Assembly (NCBI GenBank): GCA_036504595.1
Contig: DASXUX010000001.1
Coordinates: 158,176 to 222,175 of the forward strand
Length of the DNA stretch: 64,000 nt
Reading direction: 5' to 3'
From: DASXUX01 sp036504595
GTDB taxonomy: Bacteria > Planctomycetota > SZUA-567 > H5-PLA8
Shown: positions 15,300-23,634 of the stretch, one piece after another
How the letters are laid out: each line of letters opens with the position of its first letter
Numbering within the stretch: the stretch's first letter is position 1
The notes under the pieces: model-generated
Databases searched by the model: none
Told to the model about the DNA's origin: nothing
The model's input: the letters and a program-made list of their open reading frames with translations, nothing else
Made by a program: the position numbers and the translations under genes

Positions 15300-15537
15300 T
15301 CGCCCCTGCCGGGGCTAAACGCTTACGAGTTTATAACTATCTACTATTAGCTCGTTTTGGTGACTTATCAATGGCCGCGGATCGCATAAATAGTTATGCT
15401 AAAAGGAATAAAAAAATGAGCACTGGTGACTTATGTGGTGATTAACATTTAGTCATCTGATAAACCATTGTCTCTACAGTATTAGCAAGATCAGGAGTGG
15501 TGACTTATAAAGCATTGAGCCACACTGCTTTACATCT
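15300..15537. other. AT-rich gene-free stretch with three direct repeats
   Basis: The base composition drops sharply relative to the window. TGGTGACTTAT occurs three times on the plus strand, at 15358-15368, 15424-15434 and 15498-15508 (spacing 66 and 74 bp). An A-tract (AAAAGGAATAAAAAAATG) lies between the first two. No convincing gene is present. The layout is iteron-like or operator-like, but no replication protein sits next to it. Confidence 0.6.
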
Positions 15538-15699
15538 TCACTGCTGCTGACCGCTCTGGCGCGCCAAGCACTTCGGCCCTCGCCGCACCACTTTTCGCAC
15601 GGGTTCAAAGTACGTCCGACGCGCCCGCCGGAACACCTCGTTGCGCGTCAACAACGCATGCGAAACCCCCACGCGCCGCGCAATCTCCCGGTTCGTCAT
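15538..15699 (-). CDS. Small helix-turn-helix protein, 53 aa
   Basis: Reads MTNREIARRVGVSHALL then TRNEVFRRARRTYF, a homeodomain-like helix-turn-helix, with a basic tail. The ATG shares bases with the stop of the upstream 69-aa gene (ATGA at 15696-15699), so translation is probably coupled. It probably binds DNA; the target is unknown. The AT-rich repeat patch just downstream is an obvious candidate site. Confidence 0.55.
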   Translation of the reverse strand: MTNREIARRVGVSHALLTRNEVFRRARRTYFEPVRKVVRRGPKCLARQSGQQQ

Positions 15700-15905
15700 G
15701 TACACCCGCCATCGCGCAACAGGTTCAACGCCAGAGCCGGCGGCTCGCCTTTCCGAGCCCGCTTGTGCCGTTCGCGCCGCGCTTCGCCCGCCGGCGCTTC
15801 CGCCGCTGGCGCCTCGCGCACCCCCGCCAGCACCAACACCGCCGCCCGCACCCGCTTCGGCAATCTCTCCCACACCTCGATCAGCCGAAATAACTCCGCG
15901 TCCAT
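15696..15905 (-). CDS. Small protein, 69 aa, coupled to the HTH gene
   Basis: Reads MDAELFRLIEVWERLPKRV then RAAVLVLAGVREAP, followed by an Ala/Glu/Arg-rich basic tail. A very strong ribosome site (GGAAGGAGG) precedes the ATG. The W-x-x-LP-x-x-x-RAAV-x-x-L pattern is familiar from short hypothetical proteins of planctomycetes found upstream of small HTH genes, but no function is known to me. It forms a two-gene unit with 15538-15699. Confidence 0.5.
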   Translation of the reverse strand: MDAELFRLIEVWERLPKRVRAAVLVLAGVREAPAAEAPAGEARRERHKRARKGEPPALALNLLRDGGCT

Positions 15906-15917
15906 GCGCGCCTCCTT

Positions 15918-15972
15918 CCGCCCCCGCGGGGGTGGCCCACCCGGCCATCGTGCCGGGTGGGTGCCGCAGGCA
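15918..15972. repeat. GGTGGCCCACCCGGCC repeat (intergenic)
   Basis: GGGTGGCCCACCCGG, CCATCGTG, CCGGGTGGGTGCCGCAGG: a hairpin of CCACCCGGC/GCCGGGTGG. It lies in the 267-bp gap between small genes; the rest of the gap (to 16172) shows no gene I can support. Confidence 0.65.
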
Positions 15973-16172
15973 CAAGAAGCCCTCACGAAAATGCACGCCG
16001 GCAGAACACTTGTCCGGCATTCATGGCGGCCACGAAAGCGGTACCCCCACTGTCTTGCCTTGTTGCCAAAAACGCGCGGAACTCCAGAGTCAGTCCAAGA
16101 AATTCGTGGATAGAGCCCGCTATGTTTGCTGGTCAGGTCCAAGCGTCGGTATCAAAAGTAAGGCCGCGAAAA

Positions 16173-16451
16173 TCAATCATCTGCCACGCCCAACCACTGC
16201 ACTTCCGCTCCAAGGTGCTCAAAGACTGCTTTCAGTCTATCTCGCAGAGCTTCGTACTCTTTGAATGGTAAAGGGCCAGCAACTTTGATGCAGTCGCCTA
16301 TTTGTGAAGGATCATCATACAGCGTTCGCATCTCCGTCTTTTCGTCTACAAACCGAGGGATGATCCAGAGTGTTTCAGCCCCACCGGGATACTGATCTGG
16401 GTCCTCGTAGCAATTTGCCTGTCCTATCATGGCGATGACGGGTTTGCTCAC
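16173..16451 (-). CDS. Hypothetical protein, 92 aa
   Basis: GTG start at 16451 chosen because GGGAGAATGCC precedes it; the protein reads MSKPVIAMIGQANCYEDPDQ and ends in GAEVQWLGVADD. It is soluble, acidic, and has no family I recognise. It lies 90 bp downstream of the GH36-like gene on the same strand, with the repeat-like ACTTTCCACTCAGCACTTTCC between them. Moderate confidence that it is expressed. Confidence 0.45.
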   Translation of the reverse strand: MSKPVIAMIGQANCYEDPDQYPGGAETLWIIPRFVDEKTEMRTLYDDPSQIGDCIKVAGPLPFKEYEALRDRLKAVFEHLGAEVQWLGVADD

Positions 16452-16541
16452 GGCATTCTCCCAGAATTCATGAACCGAGCCCCCGAACCTTTCCGCTCGC
16501 CGTTCCTCAGCCCTCAGCACTTTCCACTCAGCACTTTCCGT

Positions 16542-18728
16542 TCACTCCGTCACCACCACCCACGTCCTTCCTCTCGCCGGAATCTTCACCTTCACCGTCA
16601 CCGCTTCCGCCCGATCCAGCGTCACTGTTTCCGGCGCCACGCCTTCGATCGAAACCTTCGCCTTCTCCGTCAGCCCCGCATAATGCAGCGGCAGGCGGAT
16701 TTCGCGCTCGATCGCTTCCGGCAGCGGATTGTAGAAAAACGCGAGCGCCTTCTCCTTGCCCTGCGGATTGACGTGCACGAAGCCGTCCCAGTCGCGCCCA
16801 TCCGGGCGGCGCAGATGAATCATGTCCGCATCCAGCACGTCGCGATGCTGCTTGTAGAACGCAATCCACTTCTTAACGACCGCTTTGGTCGCGTCCGTGT
16901 CGTAAATGCGCGGCCCGCGATAGCACGCCTGCACGCCCGCGCCGAACAGATTCGACAGCCGCGCCTCGTAATGGTCGAGGTGTTCGCTGAGTGGCTCGAT
17001 CGTCGCCGCCGCGCCGCCGCCGTGGTACTGCGTCAGCGGCACAAACATCCAGCCCATCGACGACGTCTTGTCCCACGTGCCGTCGAACACGTTCTGGCGC
17101 TCGATGATCTCCTGTTCGTTGCGCGGCAGCGACCAGTTCGTCTCGCGGTAGCCCATCCCCGTCTTGCTGCTGCCGTTCAGGAAATACCAATCCGGCACGT
17201 TCAGATAAACGCCGTTCGCCCGGCACCACTTGTAAAAGTTCGTGATCGCCGTCCACTGCACCCACTGCGAATCCCCCAGATCGCGATGCCCCGGATGATC
17301 CGTGTGCCCGCAGGTGTCCGCCGGATACGAACCATCGTGTTCCAGAATGCCAAAGCCCGTGTTGGTGAGAAACGATTGCAGTTGCGATAAATACCACTTG
17401 CCCCACGTGGATCCCAAACACGGCATCGTGCCGAAGCGTACGCGCGCGCCGGGCCCGCCACAATTATCGGCAGGAGTCGCCGCGCCACGGCTGCCCAGCA
17501 GCGAGTACGCGCCAATCGCGATGCCTTTGGATGCCGCGTAGTCAGCGACCTCCTTGTACTTGGCCTGATACTTCGCGTCCGCGTTCTCCATGTTCATCCC
17601 GCTGCCAAAACTCAGGATGATCATCTCGACGCCGACTTCCGCCGCCTGATCGATAATCTTGCGGATCGTCTCGGGGTTGTTGGAGACCAGATGCACCATC
17701 ACCGGGTTTTCCTGCGTCCACGGCGCGATGACGCGATACATCTTGCGCTGAGCCAGCCCGCGCCGCTCGCGATCCGTTCCGTCGCGCAAAAGTTCGAACG
17801 CGCGAATCGACGTCAACTGCGCCCCCGCCGCCAAATCCGTCTCCGGCCCGAACTGCGGCGCGACTTCCACCAGGCACGGCGTCTGCAATTCGTAGCTCAC
17901 CTGCGTGCCATAGCTCTTGTCCGTCAGCCAGCGAACCGTGAACTGGTTCGCGCCCTTGCCATTCATCGCGCAATAGGTGTAATCCGTTTCGATATACAGG
18001 CTCGGCGGTTCCCACGCCGTGTTGGGCTCGACGGAACTCTCGCTCTCCACGACCTTCAACGTCTCGACGATCGTCTTGTTGACGCGCACCGTTTTGCCGG
18101 CGGTGTTGCGGATCGTCAGCCACTTCTCGATCAGCGGAATGCCGTCGTAAATCGCATAGTGGACATCGATCTCCGGAACTTCAGCCTTCGCCTTCATCGC
18201 GTCGGACGCCACGAAGCGCAGCACGACCTGCTTGCCCGGAGCCGGCCAGGGATAATCCCGCGCCAGCCACTCCGCGCGTTTCTTCCACGGAAACCGCGCC
18301 GCCAGCGGCTCCTCCTTCCACTCCGCGAAACGATACGCCGGCGGATTGCTGCCCTCGCGCAGTTGATCGAGCCACTCGGCTTTCAGATAATTCTGCACCG
18401 GCTGCCCTTCCAGCCCGCCGACGTTGTAAAGCGTTCCGTCAATCGTGACCTTAGCCTCCGGCCCCGTCGCGCGCAAAATCTGCTCGCCCGTGACAAGGTT
18501 CCGGTAATCGACCGTGGCGGCATTCGGAGCCAGCCGGAAAACGCGCCGCGCCAACCCGTTCTCGATCGTCAACTCGTGGCGAGCGGCATCGAATCGCACG
18601 TCCGACTTGAACGTCGCTGGATTGACGAGCCAATCTGTTGCAGGCGGCAACACCGATGCATCCGCCGCCGAAAGCGAGACGCAGATCACCGTGAGCAGAA
18701 TTGCGCACGCAAGCACAAGTGTATTCAA
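16542..18728 (-). CDS. GH36-like alpha-galactosidase-type glycoside hydrolase, secreted
   Basis: Protein of 728 residues. The start is probably the TTG at 18728, because GGAGG lies 8 bases upstream and the signal peptide NTLVLACAILLTVICVSLS follows at once. An N-terminal beta-sandwich (ENGLARRVFRL, about residues 40-290) precedes a TIM barrel with VEMIILSFGSGMN, then GFGILEHDGSYPADTC, which carries a likely catalytic Asp, and CRANGVYLNVPDWYFLNG. A C-terminal sandwich closes it. It should release terminal galactose-like sugars. It is the last or near-last gene of a run DUF6288, SGNH, SGNH, GH36-like, with gaps of 24-44 bp, which suggests one operon. Confidence 0.75.
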   Translation of the reverse strand: MNTLVLACAILLTVICVSLSAADASVLPPATDWLVNPATFKSDVRFDAARHELTIENGLARRVFRLAPNAATVDYRNLVTGEQILRATGPEAKVTIDGTLYNVGGLEGQPVQNYLKAEWLDQLREGSNPPAYRFAEWKEEPLAARFPWKKRAEWLARDYPWPAPGKQVVLRFVASDAMKAKAEVPEIDVHYAIYDGIPLIEKWLTIRNTAGKTVRVNKTIVETLKVVESESSVEPNTAWEPPSLYIETDYTYCAMNGKGANQFTVRWLTDKSYGTQVSYELQTPCLVEVAPQFGPETDLAAGAQLTSIRAFELLRDGTDRERRGLAQRKMYRVIAPWTQENPVMVHLVSNNPETIRKIIDQAAEVGVEMIILSFGSGMNMENADAKYQAKYKEVADYAASKGIAIGAYSLLGSRGAATPADNCGGPGARVRFGTMPCLGSTWGKWYLSQLQSFLTNTGFGILEHDGSYPADTCGHTDHPGHRDLGDSQWVQWTAITNFYKWCRANGVYLNVPDWYFLNGSSKTGMGYRETNWSLPRNEQEIIERQNVFDGTWDKTSSMGWMFVPLTQYHGGGAAATIEPLSEHLDHYEARLSNLFGAGVQACYRGPRIYDTDATKAVVKKWIAFYKQHRDVLDADMIHLRRPDGRDWDGFVHVNPQGKEKALAFFYNPLPEAIEREIRLPLHYAGLTEKAKVSIEGVAPETVTLDRAEAVTVKVKIPARGRTWVVVTE

Positions 18729-18761
18729 TGGAATGTCCTCCGGCAGAGTCAACGCCGGAGC

Positions 18762-19907
18762 TTACTTCTTCTTCAAGAGTTCTTCCATCGCCTGCGCGAA
18801 AGCATACCCAGCCAGCGCATACACGCGCGCGCTGCCCTGATAGTGGCAGATCCAGTGGCTGATGACTTTGTCGTGCTCAACCTTGACCTTCTGGTACGCC
18901 TCGTCTTCCTTCGTCGCTTTCTCCATCGCCTTGTTGACGAGGCGCTCCATGGCCTTGGCGTCCAGCGCTTTGTCTTTGTTTTCCTCTTTGACCTGAGCCG
19001 TCACTTTCTGCCGGATGCGATGTTCCTCCGCGCCGAGTTTCTTCGGCAACTCATCCAACGCCGCGTACCAGAATGGCGCGGTGCGGACATAGCCGAGCGT
19101 GCCCTTCAATTCCGGCTGCGAAGCGATTTTCGCCTGAGCCGCACGGAACGCCGTCATCCCCGGACTCGCGGGCTCGCCATCCACGCCGACTTCGCCGACG
19201 ACAACCGGCAGGTTCGGAACTTTGAACTCAGCGCGCAGGTCGTGAACGAGGTGCGCGAAATTGCTGGCATACTCGTCATACACTTGATCCTTGATCTTCT
19301 TGTCGCTGCAGTAGTCGTTCCAACCCTGGAACCACACGAACCCGCAGAGTTCATATCCCTTGCCTTTGAACTGCGGGAAATTCGTGTCGAGGTTGTTCAA
19401 GCATTCGCGCACCTCGCTGACCATCTTCCGGTAGAACGCGCCCTGCTCCCGCGGAGTTCCCGGAATCTCGTACGCGGGTTTCCCGGCGCTCGGCGGCCGG
19501 AAATCGCAGTACAGATCCTTCCCGCCCCACGCCGTCTTGATCAGCAGCACCGGCTCTTCAAAGAAATCTCCCATGCCGATGCCAAAGCCGAGCTCCGGCC
19601 CAATGCGATCTTTTCCCGCGCCTTGCCCGACACTCAGCGGCGCCTTGATGAGCTCCTTGTTTCGCTGGTAATAGATGAAAACGTCGTCGCGCTCAATGAA
19701 TGTGCCATCGTCCTTCCGTATCTTCTTCAGCAATCCGCCCTGCGTCGGATGCGAGGCCAGTTCATCCAGCGTCCGGACGCCGCCGTGCCCTTCCATATTC
19801 GATTGCCCGGCCAGGATGAACACCTTCACCGGCCCTTTGTCCGCGGCAAACGTTGAGAGCGCCGCAAACCCGGCGCAGACCAGCATCCATCGCATCACTC
19901 GAAACAT
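18762..19907 (-). CDS. SGNH-fold sialate O-acetylesterase-like protein (copy A)
   Basis: Secreted carbohydrate esterase-like protein of 381 residues. ATG at 19907, with GGAGG upstream. After a signal peptide (MRWMLVCAGFAALSTFA), the catalytic block VFILAGQSNMEGHG supplies the nucleophile serine; the second block is FVWFQGWNDYC. A Lys/Glu-rich helix (about residues 285-340) and a C-terminal HYQGSARVYALAGYAF segment follow. It is close in sequence to the next gene (19952-20881), with the same signal peptide and catalytic block, so the two are tandem paralogues. It would remove acetyl groups from sugars ahead of the hydrolases. Confidence 0.85.
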   Translation of the reverse strand: MFRVMRWMLVCAGFAALSTFAADKGPVKVFILAGQSNMEGHGGVRTLDELASHPTQGGLLKKIRKDDGTFIERDDVFIYYQRNKELIKAPLSVGQGAGKDRIGPELGFGIGMGDFFEEPVLLIKTAWGGKDLYCDFRPPSAGKPAYEIPGTPREQGAFYRKMVSEVRECLNNLDTNFPQFKGKGYELCGFVWFQGWNDYCSDKKIKDQVYDEYASNFAHLVHDLRAEFKVPNLPVVVGEVGVDGEPASPGMTAFRAAQAKIASQPELKGTLGYVRTAPFWYAALDELPKKLGAEEHRIRQKVTAQVKEENKDKALDAKAMERLVNKAMEKATKEDEAYQKVKVEHDKVISHWICHYQGSARVYALAGYAFAQAMEELLKKK

Positions 19908-19951
19908 CGTACAGCCTCCAGTTGTCTTGCAGTCCAAACCCCCGATCACCG

Positions 19952-20881
19952 CTACTTCTTCTGCAGAAGCTTCTTCATTCCTTCGCCCAAAGCGTTTCCA
20001 ATCAGAAAGTAGCTTTCCGCATTGCCGAACCAATGATGCCCGTGGCTCGGATTTGGGGAAAGCTCCTTGGGACGAGCAAAATCCTGAGTCTTGATGAAGA
20101 GCGCGTTCTTGATCCGCGCGGTTCCCTCTTCCTGAGCCTTTCGGAATTCGAACATCGGCCCGGACTCCACCGGGCCTCCGTTGCCGAGTTCGCCCACAAC
20201 CACCGGAAGGTCCGGCGCGCCGAATTCCTTGCGCAGGTCGTTGACCAGGTTCACCAGGTTCTGCGCATACTCCGGGATCGCCGGCTTCGTGCACATATCG
20301 TTCCAGCCGTGCTGCCACACAAAGCCAGAGACCTCATACTTCTGATCTTTCAGCTCTGCGAGCGCTGCGCGCACTTCCTCCAGCATCTTCTTATAAAACG
20401 GCCCGACCTCGCCGCCGGAACTGGGCGGCCGGAAGTCTTTGTACAGACTCTTGCCGCCCCAGGCCGTCTTAATCAACAGGACCGGTTCCTCGAAAAAATC
20501 GCCCATGACATGGCCGAACTGCAATTCCGGCCCGATGTGGCTGCTGCCGCCGTAGCCCGTGTAGCCGACGGTCAAGCCGCCCTTGCGCACTTTTTCGCCT
20601 ACCTTGAAGGAGATTTGAACATCGTCGCGCACCACCCATTCGCCTTTATCGTTCTTCAGATGCTTCATCAGTGCGGCGCTCTTCGAGTGCTGCATCGACC
20701 AGACAAGATTTCCCTTTCCGCCGTTGTAGTTCTTTTCATCGTTCATCGAGACGACGCCCTGCCCTTCCATATTCGACTGCCCGGCCAGAATGAACACCTT
20801 CACCGGCCCTTTGTCCGCGGCATACGTCGATAGCGCCGCAAACCCAGCGCAGAAAAGCATCCATCCCATTCGTCCGAGCAT
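19952..20881 (-). CDS. SGNH-fold sialate O-acetylesterase-like protein (copy B)
   Basis: Tandem paralogue of 18762-19907, 309 residues, with signal peptide MGWMLFCAGFAALSTYA, then VKVFILAGQSNMEGQG and FVWQHGWNDMC. A C-terminal HGHHWFGNAESY segment offers the histidine of the triad. It lacks the Lys/Glu-rich insertion of copy A. It lies 24 bp downstream of the DUF6288 gene and 44 bp upstream of copy A. The near-identical signal-peptide region of both copies indicates a fairly recent duplication. Confidence 0.85.
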   Translation of the reverse strand: MLGRMGWMLFCAGFAALSTYAADKGPVKVFILAGQSNMEGQGVVSMNDEKNYNGGKGNLVWSMQHSKSAALMKHLKNDKGEWVVRDDVQISFKVGEKVRKGGLTVGYTGYGGSSHIGPELQFGHVMGDFFEEPVLLIKTAWGGKSLYKDFRPPSSGGEVGPFYKKMLEEVRAALAELKDQKYEVSGFVWQHGWNDMCTKPAIPEYAQNLVNLVNDLRKEFGAPDLPVVVGELGNGGPVESGPMFEFRKAQEEGTARIKNALFIKTQDFARPKELSPNPSHGHHWFGNAESYFLIGNALGEGMKKLLQKK

Positions 20882-20905
20882 CGTGCATTCTCCTGATCCT
20901 GCTCT

Positions 20906-23473
20906 CTATTTCTCCGTCAGCCCGGCCTTCGCGACCTTCACTGCCTCTGCATCCTTGATCGCCGCCTTCGCAAACAGGTCCTCTGCCATGCTCGCTTCAC
21001 CCGTTGCCAGATGAAAAACAGCCGCAATCAACAAGGCTTCAACATCATCGTCCTTGGCTGCGTCCTTGGCCAGCGTGGCGCGGCAAGCCGGCGAGAGCTG
21101 CCGCCACGGCATCGGCAATTCGTTGCCCTGAATGCTCACCGTCAACGCTTTCTCGCTCGCTCCGCGCACCACGTAATCCTCCTGCCCGCTCATGCGCAAA
21201 CTCACTTTCGTGCCGCTCTTCGCAAGCGCATCCAGTTTCTTGATGAACCGCGCGTGCCAGCGTTCCATCGCTTCGGCCGAAACCGCGGCAGTCTTCGCGG
21301 CTGCAGGAGCCGGCTTGCTGGCCGCCTCTTTGGGCGGGGTGGTGCCGGCCTCCGCACCAGCCTTTGTCGCTGGTGCTGCCGATGCGACCGGCGCTGAAAC
21401 CTGGAGCGCCGCCGTCGAAGGATCCTTGATAGTTCCGTCCGCGCGGTAAGCCTTCGCCACTTCCGTTGCCCATCTGCCATAGACAGACTCCGGATGCTTC
21501 TCGCCATATTTCTCCAAATCGCCTGCGTACGCCGCGCTTTTGTTGCGCTTCAGCGACTCGACCAGTTGCCGGTAGTTGGCTCCCAGTTTTATCTCCATCT
21601 TCCACGCATCCTGCCGCAGCCCTTCCTCAAAGTGGCCGATGCGCTCCTTCAGGCCGTCAAACGGACCGAACTTCGCGCGAATCTTCGAGAGCTCCGCATC
21701 CAGCCGGCAAATGTCGCCGAGTTTCTCCAGCGCGTCGAGCTCCGCCACGTCTCGCTGCAGTTGGCTGTCGATATGCGCGCTCATCGCCGCAATCGCATCG
21801 GCATCTTCGCCCTTCGCCGCTTTCAGCGCCGTCGCGGCTTCGCCATAGGCTTTCTTGACGATCGCTTTGTACGCGATGTCCAGCTTCCCCTTCAGAGCCT
21901 TCGGATTCACGCCAGGGATGCCGACCTGCACTCCTTGAATGAGCAGCTTCGGATTTCCCAGCCCAAAGATCAGCGCCATCGTGCCCGTAGGATGATAGCG
22001 CGAGGCCATGTAGTAACCGTTGTCCGCGTAGTCGCGTCCGGGCAGCAACACAAACGAGCCGTCATGGCAGCGCATCATGTTGAACCACGCCTTGTGGTAG
22101 TCCGCCATGGCGCGAAAAGCCGCTTCGTCTTCGGATGCGCCGGCGCCCAGCATGCCCCAGATGATCCCCAGATTGGAATCCGCGTGGCCATCCGGAAGAC
22201 TCTTGAATGCGTGCTTCAGATAGCCGCGGAATTTCTTGATGTAATCCGCCGAATCCGCAAACTCCGGACTCAGCTTGTGCGCGATCAGCGCGCATCCCAC
22301 GCGGCCAACGTAGTTGTCGCCCCCTGTTGACTTCTTGTATTTCTCCGGGTCTTGAATGCCGGCATTCAGGCAGAACTCTCCGCCATACCCGACCGCGCCG
22401 GCCGCATTCGTGCAGCGATGGTTGAATTCCAGCGAACGCTTCATCCGCTCCGGGCCAGGTTCCACGCCGCAGCGCGCCGCCAATTGCCAGCCGATGATAG
22501 CCAGGCAGGTTGTGTACTGCATCGGGCCGTAACCGTTCTTGCCGACCTCCGCAATGTATGGACCATGCCCGAAGCCGCCGTCGTAAAGCTGCTGCAGTGC
22601 GTCAACCTTGGCGAAGTCTTCCTTCTCGAGAGCCTTGTCCCCTTTCGGACCCCAGCAGACGATTTTCCCCTGGTACTGAGCATGCTCGAGAGCGGTCACC
22701 AGCGTCTTGATCGTCGGCAGGACCGACGTGTCCTTTGTCATCAGGTAATATTCGCTGACGGTGATCAACTGGTGAGATAAGTTCCACGTCCACGTGCCGG
22801 CGCCGGGTTGTTCAGTGCCCCATTTCTGAGCCATCTTTTTGCCGATGGCCAATTGTTTCGGATCGTCGCTTGTCAGCAGCGCCAGCGTCACCGCCATGTG
22901 AGCGTGCGATTGCCACACGCCTTGCGATTCCGGGTGCGTTTCGAAATACTTCAGCGCGCGCGCGCGGAGCAGTTCAGACTTCTTGCATTGAATCGGGTAC
23001 GTCGGGCTGAACGTTCCAATCGGCTCCAGATCAACCGTGACTTTTGTGTTCTCGGCGCCGCGAGTCACATCTAAGACAAGCTTCCCGTCCTTCCCCTCCG
23101 CGGCCTCGATGCCATTGCCGAAGTCCATAATCGGGCCTTCGTAGCCGTGCGGCCCGCCGCCAAATGTGTGAGCTGAGAACGGCTTGCCCGCCACACCGGT
23201 GATCACGTCGTCCAGCTTCAGCTTCCCGGCCGCGGGCGAATCCTTAAAAATGTACTTAACGACGAACGTCTTGTCCGTCAGGATCGCGCGCGCGCCCGTC
23301 GGCCCGAGATTGACCAGAAATCCCGGCACTTCCTTATCGGGCGTGTTGTTGGCCGTCGGCGTCGTCCAGCGCCCCTGGTTTTCCTTGTCCTTGATGGCGC
23401 GAACCGGCGACGGAACCAGCAGCCACACAGCCAGCAGCGTCAGAATAAGCAGGCCCAGCTTTCGAGCAGCCAT
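20906..23473 (-). CDS. DUF6288 protein with PDZ domain and SHD1-like tail
   Basis: Secreted protein of 855 residues from the ATG at 23473, chosen for GGAGGAGG upstream and the signal peptide MAARKLGLLILTLLAVWLL. A PDZ-like domain (about residues 45-160: NLGPTGARAIL, then DDVITGVAGKPF) precedes the large alpha-helical DUF6288 domain (about 170-600, with YGGEFCLNAG). A coiled linker, an Ala/Pro linker and a C-terminal SHD1-like domain (WHARFIKKLDALAKSG, then WRQLSPACR) follow. The function of DUF6288 is unknown. A paralogue is at 58119-60596; both have SGNH esterase genes directly downstream. A degenerate 24-bp repeat at 21338 lies in the Ala/Pro linker. Confidence 0.82.
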   Translation of the reverse strand: MAARKLGLLILTLLAVWLLVPSPVRAIKDKENQGRWTTPTANNTPDKEVPGFLVNLGPTGARAILTDKTFVVKYIFKDSPAAGKLKLDDVITGVAGKPFSAHTFGGGPHGYEGPIMDFGNGIEAAEGKDGKLVLDVTRGAENTKVTVDLEPIGTFSPTYPIQCKKSELLRARALKYFETHPESQGVWQSHAHMAVTLALLTSDDPKQLAIGKKMAQKWGTEQPGAGTWTWNLSHQLITVSEYYLMTKDTSVLPTIKTLVTALEHAQYQGKIVCWGPKGDKALEKEDFAKVDALQQLYDGGFGHGPYIAEVGKNGYGPMQYTTCLAIIGWQLAARCGVEPGPERMKRSLEFNHRCTNAAGAVGYGGEFCLNAGIQDPEKYKKSTGGDNYVGRVGCALIAHKLSPEFADSADYIKKFRGYLKHAFKSLPDGHADSNLGIIWGMLGAGASEDEAAFRAMADYHKAWFNMMRCHDGSFVLLPGRDYADNGYYMASRYHPTGTMALIFGLGNPKLLIQGVQVGIPGVNPKALKGKLDIAYKAIVKKAYGEAATALKAAKGEDADAIAAMSAHIDSQLQRDVAELDALEKLGDICRLDAELSKIRAKFGPFDGLKERIGHFEEGLRQDAWKMEIKLGANYRQLVESLKRNKSAAYAGDLEKYGEKHPESVYGRWATEVAKAYRADGTIKDPSTAALQVSAPVASAAPATKAGAEAGTTPPKEAASKPAPAAAKTAAVSAEAMERWHARFIKKLDALAKSGTKVSLRMSGQEDYVVRGASEKALTVSIQGNELPMPWRQLSPACRATLAKDAAKDDDVEALLIAAVFHLATGEASMAEDLFAKAAIKDAEAVKVAKAGLTEK
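21338..21361. repeat. 24-bp palindromic half-element, copy 3 (degenerate, inside DUF6288 gene)
   Basis: GGTGGTGCCGGCC, TCCGCACCAGC: the left GCCGGC is intact and the right one has decayed to ACCAGC. It is translated on the minus strand as AGAEAGTT in the Ala/Pro-rich linker. The same AGAEAGTT octapeptide is produced by the 54956 copy. Confidence 0.6.
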
Positions 23474-23634
23474 GGCTGTCCTCCTCCTGCGACCGTGTTC
23501 CAAACGCCTATTGTCCTGGCCCGCTAAGAAAGTATGCTGCGCAGCGTCCGTTAATGCGGCAAAGCGGCCCGCTTTTGCGACAGGCGCCTGCGTCCACCGG
23601 AACGACAGGTCTGCTTCCCCGGAGATCCGAAGCA

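Noticed and set aside
15358..15508. Calling a replication origin from the direct repeats
   Set aside because: No replication initiator gene adjoins, and only three short repeats are present; recorded as an observation only.
17691..19856. Open frame of 721 codons on the plus strand
   Set aside because: Antisense to the GH36-like and SGNH genes; composition is that of a shadow frame.
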